Origin: JACPIN01 sp964367085
GTDB lineage: Archaea > Nanobdellota > Nanobdellia > SCGC-AAA011-G17 > ARS1403
DNA length: 6,913 nt
Reading direction: 5' to 3'
NCBI GenBank assembly: GCA_964367085.1
Contig: CAYIWL010000045.1
Span: 1-6,913 of the forward strand
Position 1 is the first letter of the stretch. The number at the start of each line of letters is the position of its first letter. The position numbers and the translations under genes are program-made. Positions 1 to 3,985 of this stretch are shown in pieces. The notes beneath the pieces were generated by a model. That model did no database searches. It was not told where the DNA came from and saw nothing but the letters and a program-made list of their open reading frames with translations.

Positions 1-146
1 CTGACCATAATATCGCACATACAATAAATTCTAGATATAACCACTCCGATTCTTACTTCTTTTTTGTGAGTGTGCCCCTTTTCTGGGCAAAGTATAGCTA
101 ACCATAAAACATAACAAGAATGAGGGATTTCAACCAATTCTATATA
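1..146 (-). other. open reading frame running off the left edge; overlapping gene or frameshifted tail of the 169-aa gene
   Basis: This minus-strand frame opens just after a TGA at 147-149 and stays open to position 1, about 48 codons. It overlaps the last 17 bases of the 169-aa gene in another frame. Codons from 140 downward read ELVEIPHSCYVLWLAIL, then CPEKGHTHKKEVRIG, which looks more protein-like than the other two frames here. There is no ATG near its beginning; the only early start codon is TTG at 135-137. The junction lies in a short TA run (141-147), so gain or loss of one TA unit would fuse this frame to the upstream protein. It could be a natural overlapping gene, a sequencing or assembly indel, a decayed gene, or chance. 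The Cys and His residues hint at metal binding, but I recognise no family. Confidence 0.35.
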
Positions 147-639
147 TCACAAAATTTGGTTTCCCCTCTGCTTCTATTATCCTTTCTACTTGTTCATCCA
201 GTTCTTTCTTTGTTTCAATCATAGAATGTAATGGCCATTCTATACTAGGAATTCCTTTAGAGGTAATACAGCCTATAGCCTTCTCTAATTCTCCAACATA
301 TTCTTTCAACCTGTCTATTGCCCCAAAATGCCGCTCTTTTTCCATCTCTTCAAGAGTTGGTGCATATAATTGAGGAACACCTAATTTTTCATTCAAAAAT
401 TCTCTCTCTTTCCAAGCAGGCGAGATAATATTAGTCCATACACCACCATCGTAATCAAATTCAATTATGTTATCAATAAAAAATTGAACAAATTTCGTTA
501 ATGGGTGTTTTGGGTCGGTAACAACCCTTTTGTTCGCTTCAAATCTAAATAAGGGTAAAGGAAATTTATCTCCTACCCGATAGTTTGCGAGATACTCTTC
601 ATTAAATCTATATTTATCAGGAAGTGAAACTCTATCCAT
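130..639 (-). CDS. hypothetical protein, 169 aa, no family recognised
   Basis: I do not recognise this protein. It is soluble-looking, with no signal peptide or membrane segment. The first ~90 residues are rich in aromatic residues and prolines, with phrases such as FPLPLFRFEANKR and FDYDGGVWTNIISPAW that suggest a compact mixed fold. Residues ~95-160 are charged and probably helical (LEEMEKERHF, ETKKELDEQVERIIEAE). The ATG at 637-639 is supported by an AT-rich TATA-like box ending about 16 nt upstream, which fits a leaderless mRNA; no Shine-Dalgarno is seen. It lies 58 bp downstream of the zinc-ribbon ORF on the same strand but appears to have its own promoter. Its last codons sit in a TA run, beyond which another frame stays open to the window edge, so the true C-terminus may be longer. 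Confidence 0.7.
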   Translation of the reverse strand: MDRVSLPDKYRFNEEYLANYRVGDKFPLPLFRFEANKRVVTDPKHPLTKFVQFFIDNIIEFDYDGGVWTNIISPAWKEREFLNEKLGVPQLYAPTLEEMEKERHFGAIDRLKEYVGELEKAIGCITSKGIPSIEWPLHSMIETKKELDEQVERIIEAEGKPNFVIYRIG

Positions 640-654
640 AAGATGGGGAAACCA

Positions 655-669
655 ATATATATTTTTAAA
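655..669 (-). promoter_or_regulatory. TATA-like promoter of the 169-aa gene
   Basis: The minus strand reads TTTAAAAATATATAT here, centred about 22-23 nt upstream of the ATG. Archaeal TATA boxes usually sit about 25 nt before the transcription start, so the mRNA would begin at or next to the start codon. It lies in the 58-bp gap after the zinc-ribbon stop codon. The assignment rests only on position and composition. Confidence 0.5.
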
Positions 670-697
670 CTTTGCCCGATGTTAAGTGCTAAATTTG

Positions 698-823
698 TTA
701 ATAAGACCACTTACTTCCTTTCTTCTCGCACTTGTTGCAGTACATTCTTTTAGACTGGCTGTTGTCAACTATGAATTTAATTTTGCATCTCCTGCATTCT
801 TTTATTAAATTGTATTTTATCAT
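698..823 (-). CDS. 41-aa zinc-ribbon microprotein, translationally coupled to the DEAD-box helicase
   Basis: Reading the minus strand from the ATG at 821-823 gives a 41-residue ORF ending in TAA at 698-700. It begins MIKYNLIKECRRCKIKF and ends MYCNKCEKKGSKWSY. Four cysteines form two knuckles, C10-x2-C13 and C29-x2-C32, separated by 15 residues, the usual plan of a zinc ribbon. Lys and Arg are abundant, which suits RNA or DNA binding. The ATG overlaps the helicase stop as ATGA, so ribosomes finishing the helicase could restart directly. The helicase frame carries a second stop (TAA) right after its TGA, arguing that this is a separate protein and not a frameshifted helicase tail. I cannot name a specific family. 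The inferred role is an accessory nucleic-acid-binding partner of the helicase. Confidence 0.65.
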   Translation of the reverse strand: MIKYNLIKECRRCKIKFIVDNSQSKRMYCNKCEKKGSKWSY

Positions 824-2076
824 CGTCTTGAAAACCCATCATGTCTTGAAGGATGAGGTCTATTAAATCTATTTCTATTATTCTGAAACTTATTTCTATT
901 ATTCTGAAACTTATTTCTATTATTCTGAAATCCATTCCTGTTAAAATTATTTTTGAGGATAACTACTCTTTCAAGTTTAGGATTCTCAATCTTCTCAATT
1001 TTAAATGAGCTATAATCTCTCAATACTCTTGAAAAATTTTCATGGTCTTTTTCAGATAATAAATTAATCACCTTTCCGCTCTCTCCTGCTCTTGCAGTCC
1101 TTCCTATCCTGTGCACATAGTCTTTTGCATCTTTTGGAATCTCGTAATTGTAAACATGCGAGACATTGTCAATATGAAGCCCGCGGGAAGCGACATCAGT
1201 GCAGACCAATACGCTAACTTTAGCATTGTTAAATAATTCCATCATCCTGCTTCTTTTATTCTGCGTTAATCCCCCATGGATAGCCGTAGCATCAATTCTG
1301 TTTGCTATTAAATTTTTAACGACGAAATCAGTGCTAATCCTGGTGTTGCAGAAAACCATAACAAGGGCGGATTTTTCATTCTTAAGAAGGTTTACAAGCA
1401 AAGGAAGTTTCAATCCTCTTCCAGCATTGTAATATATCTGCCTTAGCTTGCTAGGATCAACTAATTTAGTGGCAGAAATTCTTATTGGATTCTCCATATA
1501 CTTATCAGCCAAATATTTTATATCATCTGATATTGTTGCAGAGAAAAATAAAGTCTGTCTTTTTTTAGGGCATCTTTGTATTATTCTTTCAACGTCATTA
1601 ATGAAGCCCATGTCTAGCATTCTGTCAGCTTCGTCTAGCACTAGAATTTTAATTCTAGAAAGGTCAATTGTCCTCTGTTTCATGTGGTCATTCAATCTTC
1701 CAGGGGTTGCAACAACTATCTCGCTTCTCTTTAAAGCAGTCATCTGGGGATTTATAGATACACCTCCATAAACAGAAATAACTTTAACCCTTCTATCTTC
1801 GGAAAAATCTTTTATAGACTCTTTTACTTGTTCAGCTAGTTCTCTGGTTGGAACTAAAACTAAAGCCTGCAGTCCTCTATTTGGAATAACCTGTTCTAAA
1901 ATTCCGCAGCCAAAAGCCAATGTCTTGCCTGAGCCGGTTGCACTCTCACCAATAACGTCTTTTCCAACTAATATGTGTGGAATGCTTTTTTCCTGTATCT
2001 CAGTCGGACTAGTCAAGCCTAATTTATTTATAGCACCGAACAGTCCGTTGCTCAGATTTAATTCATCAAATTTCAT
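820..2076 (-). CDS. DEAD-box ATP-dependent RNA helicase, 418 aa
   Basis: This is a superfamily 2 helicase that uses ATP to separate short RNA duplexes. From the ATG at 2074-2076 the motifs appear in order: Q motif with F3, P24-T25 and Q28; motif I ATGSGKT (46-52); Ia PTRELAEQ (76-83); TPGR (124-127); II DEAD (148-151); III SAT (179-181); IV VFCNTR (241-246); V TDVASRG (293-299); VI HRIGRTARAG (322-331). All are intact. After ~residue 370 comes a short basic Asn/Arg/Phe-rich tail with three FQNNRN(K/R) repeats, likely a disordered RNA-binding extension. A longer form would begin at TTG 2115 inside the probable TATA box. I prefer the ATG because it follows that box by a promoter-like distance, sits 8 nt after GGAAAG, and starts the Q-motif region as the family usually does. 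csp lies just upstream and the zinc-ribbon ORF overlaps its stop. Confidence 0.95.
   Translation of the reverse strand: MKFDELNLSNGLFGAINKLGLTSPTEIQEKSIPHILVGKDVIGESATGSGKTLAFGCGILEQVIPNRGLQALVLVPTRELAEQVKESIKDFSEDRRVKVISVYGGVSINPQMTALKRSEIVVATPGRLNDHMKQRTIDLSRIKILVLDEADRMLDMGFINDVERIIQRCPKKRQTLFFSATISDDIKYLADKYMENPIRISATKLVDPSKLRQIYYNAGRGLKLPLLVNLLKNEKSALVMVFCNTRISTDFVVKNLIANRIDATAIHGGLTQNKRSRMMELFNNAKVSVLVCTDVASRGLHIDNVSHVYNYEIPKDAKDYVHRIGRTARAGESGKVINLLSEKDHENFSRVLRDYSSFKIEKIENPKLERVVILKNNFNRNGFQNNRNKFQNNRNKFQNNRNRFNRPHPSRHDGFSRR
871..933 (-). repeat. three tandem 21-bp repeats in the helicase tail
   Basis: Three consecutive 21-bp units start at 871, 892 and 913. The first two are identical and the third differs only in its last three bases. 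Each encodes the heptad F-Q-N-N-R-N with a following K or R. Identity at the DNA level, including third codon positions, points to recent expansion by slippage. The 21-bp unit keeps the frame, so copy number can change tail length without breaking the protein. Confidence 0.95.
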
Positions 2077-2112
2077 TTCATACACTTTCCAATAGCACTT
2101 CTCTAGAAAAAG

Positions 2113-2127
2113 CAAAATATTAGTTTA
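2113..2127 (-). promoter_or_regulatory. TATA-like promoter of the DEAD-box helicase
   Basis: The minus strand reads TAAACTAATATTTTG, centred near 2119. A start about 25 nt downstream would fall near 2094 and leave an ~18-nt leader before the ATG at 2076, containing the weak ribosome-binding candidate GGAAAG (2085-2090). The alternative TTG start at 2115 would lie upstream of that transcript. The helicase can therefore be transcribed separately from csp, though read-through from csp across 87 bp is equally possible. Confidence 0.4.
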
Positions 2128-2163
2128 CTAACAAGTGCCTTTTCATCAATGTATGCTTTTAAT

Positions 2164-2355
2164 TTATTCTCTCACGACTTTAACAGCTTTTGGTCCTCTA
2201 TCGCCTTGTTCAACATTGAATTCAACAGAGTCATTTTCTCTTATTCTTACTCCTGATTCCAATCCAGTTTGGTGAACAAAGTATTCACTACCATCGTCTC
2301 CGGTTATGAACCCAAAGCCTTTCATGTCATTGAAAAATTTTACTTTTCCTTTCAT
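2164..2355 (-). CDS. csp: CspA-family cold-shock protein, 63 aa
   Basis: This is a single cold-shock domain, a five-stranded OB fold that binds single-stranded RNA or DNA and melts RNA structure. It starts MKGKVKFFNDMKGFGFIT. RNP1 is KGFGFI (12-17) and RNP2 is YFVHQ (25-29), so the stacking aromatics F14, F16, F26 and H28 are present. The position usually held by Trp before the loop is Phe here (F7). Length is slightly below the ~65-70 aa common for CspA proteins, with no extra domain. It is the first gene of a minus-strand trio followed by a DEAD-box helicase, a pairing that fits removal of RNA structure at low temperature. It is the one gene in the window with a good Shine-Dalgarno sequence. 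Confidence 0.95.
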   Translation of the reverse strand: MKGKVKFFNDMKGFGFITGDDGSEYFVHQTGLESGVRIRENDSVEFNVEQGDRGPKAVKVVRE

Positions 2356-2362
2356 TTTACTT

Positions 2363-2366
2363 CCTC
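2363..2366 (-). promoter_or_regulatory. Shine-Dalgarno sequence of csp
   Basis: The minus strand reads GAGG, then seven bases, then the csp ATG. This is the clearest ribosome-binding site in the window and confirms the csp start. It contrasts with the apparently leaderless LigD-like, Lhr and 169-aa genes. Confidence 0.7.
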
Positions 2367-2387
2367 ATATATTTTATTTCACTTATC

Positions 2388-2404
2388 TTTTTTTTAATTT
2401 AATT
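2388..2404 (-). promoter_or_regulatory. proximal TATA-like element for csp
   Basis: The minus strand reads AATTAAATTAAAAAAAA. A transcription start about 25 nt downstream of its centre would fall near 2372 and leave a ~17-nt leader that still includes the Shine-Dalgarno. The region is low-complexity A/T, so the exact box is uncertain, and a better-formed box lies farther upstream at 2481-2491. Confidence 0.35.
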
Positions 2405-2480
2405 GAGAAACAACTTAACAAATTTTTTAGTGAACGTGTCAAAATGCTTCTAATCTATAATTAATATCCACCAAAACAGA

Positions 2481-2491
2481 GTATTTAAGCC
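2481..2491 (-). promoter_or_regulatory. distal TATA-like element, possibly giving csp a ~100-nt leader
   Basis: The minus strand reads GGCTTAAATAC preceded by the purine-rich GGAA, close to an archaeal BRE/TATA arrangement. A start near 2460 would give csp an untranslated leader of about 105 nt. The complementary strand (GTATTTAAGCC) could equally serve the rightward LigD-like gene with a ~75-nt leader. Direction cannot be settled from sequence. Confidence 0.3.
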
Positions 2492-2555
2492 TTCCTATTC
2501 GCAGTTTTTTATCTTTTTTAATTAAGATTTCTCAGAAAACCGGGAAAACACAGTC

Positions 2556-2566
2556 TTTATATTTTA
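2556..2566 (+). promoter_or_regulatory. TATA-like promoter of the PE-Pol gene
   Basis: The sequence TTTATATTTTA is centred about 25 nt upstream of the ATG at 2586, placing the transcription start essentially at the start codon and implying a leaderless mRNA. No Shine-Dalgarno is visible. Just upstream, GAAAAC occurs twice 9 bp apart (2535-2540 and 2544-2549), which could be a regulator site but may be chance in AT-rich DNA. Confidence 0.5.
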
Positions 2567-2585
2567 CCTTTTATTTTAACTTCAA

Positions 2586-3983
2586 ATGAGCAAGTTGCAA
2601 AAGTACAAGGAAAAAAGAGACTTTTCAAAAACAGCAGAGCCAAAAGGAAAAGTTGCTTCGAAGTCAAAGAAAGCAATTTTTGTTATACAAAAGCACACAT
2701 CAAGAAGATTACATTATGATTTCCGCATAGAGGTTGATGGGGTTTTAAAATCCTGGGCAGTCCCAAAAGAGCCGAGCAATAGCATTAAAGACAGGAGGTT
2801 GGCAGTTCACGTCGAGGATCATCCTTTAGAATACGGAAAATTTGAAGGCATGATTCCAAAAGGTCAATATGGAGCAGGCTCTGTTGAAATTTGGGATAAA
2901 GGCTTCTTTACAAATCGAACAATGAAAGAAGGAAAACCTGAGCCGTTAACAAAGTGGATTGAGAAAGGCCATTTCATTATCTGGATAAAAGGAGATAGAT
3001 TAAGAGGAGGATTTGCTTTCAGTAAAATGAAAGGTAGCAATTGGCTTTTGATAAAGATGAATGATGAAGAAGCACTCGAGAATAAAAGAGATGAGCAAAT
3101 CCCCTCCTCATTTATCACAGTTAACAAAAGGAAAATAGAAATCACGCACGCAAAAAAAGAAATCTTTGCAAATATAACAAAAGAAGAATTTGTAAATTAT
3201 TACAAAAAAGCAGCTCCATTAATCCTCCAGCATATAATAAACAGGCCGATTTCAATGTTCAGGATGCCTGATGGTTTGAGAGGAGAAGGGTTTTTCCAGA
3301 AGCATGTTCCTTCCTATTTTCCGTCGTGGGTTAAAACCTTTGAAGTAAAGAAGGAAAGAAGAGGGGTTAATTATGCAATGGCAAATGATGAAGAAAGCAT
3401 TATTTATTTGGCAACTCAGATGGTGGTCCCTCATATCTGGCCGGCCCGCATAGACAAATTAGACTATCCAGACAGGATGGTATTTGACTTAGATCCGTCG
3501 GTTAATGATGTTCCAATGACGCAGCAAGTAGCATTAGAAGTAAAAAAATTTCTTACGGATTTGAAAATTCCCTCTTACATTATGACTTCGGGAAATAAAG
3601 GATATCATATAGTAGTGCCGTTAGACAGGTCAACAAAGCAGGAGGTTGTAAAAGAATTTGCAACCAAGATTGTTCAAGTTTTAGTGAATCATTTTCCAGA
3701 TACAATGACGAATGAAATGAGAATTGAAAAAAGAAAAGGAAGGGTAATGCTCGATGTTGTTAGAAATTCCCCGACGCACACAGCAGTAGCCCCATATTCA
3801 GTAAGGGCTTCTTTAAGGGGAGGAATTGCAATGCCGATAGAATGGAAAGAAGTGAAAAAAATAAAGCCGCATCATTTTACATTGGATAATTACTCAGCCA
3901 GATTAAAGAAAGGGGACATTTGGAAAGATATTTACAAAAGAGGGATCTCAATTGAAAAGATAAAATGGCAGTTGAAGAAATAA
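2586..3983 (+). CDS. LigD-like 3'-phosphoesterase/primase-polymerase fusion lacking the ligase domain, 465 aa
   Basis: The protein joins two of the three LigD end-joining modules. The N-terminal phosphoesterase (~10-170) trims 3'-phosphate or ribonucleotide ends. It keeps the metal and catalytic set H37, H43, D45, R47 and H79 (KHTSRRLHYDFR; VEDHP) plus R11, D12 and E18, matching H42, H48, D50, R52, H84, R14, D15 and E21 of Pseudomonas LigD. A linker of ~20 residues leads to the archaeo-eukaryotic primase-type polymerase (~186-450), which fills gaps, often with ribonucleotides. It has DLDP (D301, D303), SGNKGYH (335-341) and the third acidic residue D390 in GRVMLDVVRN. There is no room for a ligase domain and no KxDG motif, so sealing would need a separate enzyme. 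No Ku gene is in the window. ATG 2586 is supported by a TATA box at leaderless spacing. The stop faces the Lhr stop across 2 bp. Confidence 0.93.
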   Translation: MSKLQKYKEKRDFSKTAEPKGKVASKSKKAIFVIQKHTSRRLHYDFRIEVDGVLKSWAVPKEPSNSIKDRRLAVHVEDHPLEYGKFEGMIPKGQYGAGSVEIWDKGFFTNRTMKEGKPEPLTKWIEKGHFIIWIKGDRLRGGFAFSKMKGSNWLLIKMNDEEALENKRDEQIPSSFITVNKRKIEITHAKKEIFANITKEEFVNYYKKAAPLILQHIINRPISMFRMPDGLRGEGFFQKHVPSYFPSWVKTFEVKKERRGVNYAMANDEESIIYLATQMVVPHIWPARIDKLDYPDRMVFDLDPSVNDVPMTQQVALEVKKFLTDLKIPSYIMTSGNKGYHIVVPLDRSTKQEVVKEFATKIVQVLVNHFPDTMTNEMRIEKRKGRVMLDVVRNSPTHTAVAPYSVRASLRGGIAMPIEWKEVKKIKPHHFTLDNYSARLKKGDIWKDIYKRGISIEKIKWQLKK

Positions 3984-3985
3984 GA

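Noticed and set aside
73..89. Short hairpin TGCCC/GGGCA as a terminator for the 169-aa gene
   Set aside because: On the minus strand it is not followed by a T run, only by A-rich sequence, and it lies inside the second open frame.
85..677. 9-bp inverted repeat (GGGCAAAGT at 85-93, ACTTTGCCC at 669-677) flanking the 169-aa gene, as if terminal repeats of a mobile element
   Set aside because: Nine-base inverted pairs are expected many times by chance in a window this size. There is no target duplication and no transposase.
1199..1771. Plus-strand open frames opposite the DEAD-box helicase
   Set aside because: They are antisense shadows of a gene with all its motifs intact; no promoter or ribosome site supports them.
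2077..2115. N-terminal extension of the helicase from a TTG at 2115
   Set aside because: It starts with TTG inside the likely TATA box, adds 13 residues not expected before the Q-motif region, and a better-placed ATG exists at 2076.
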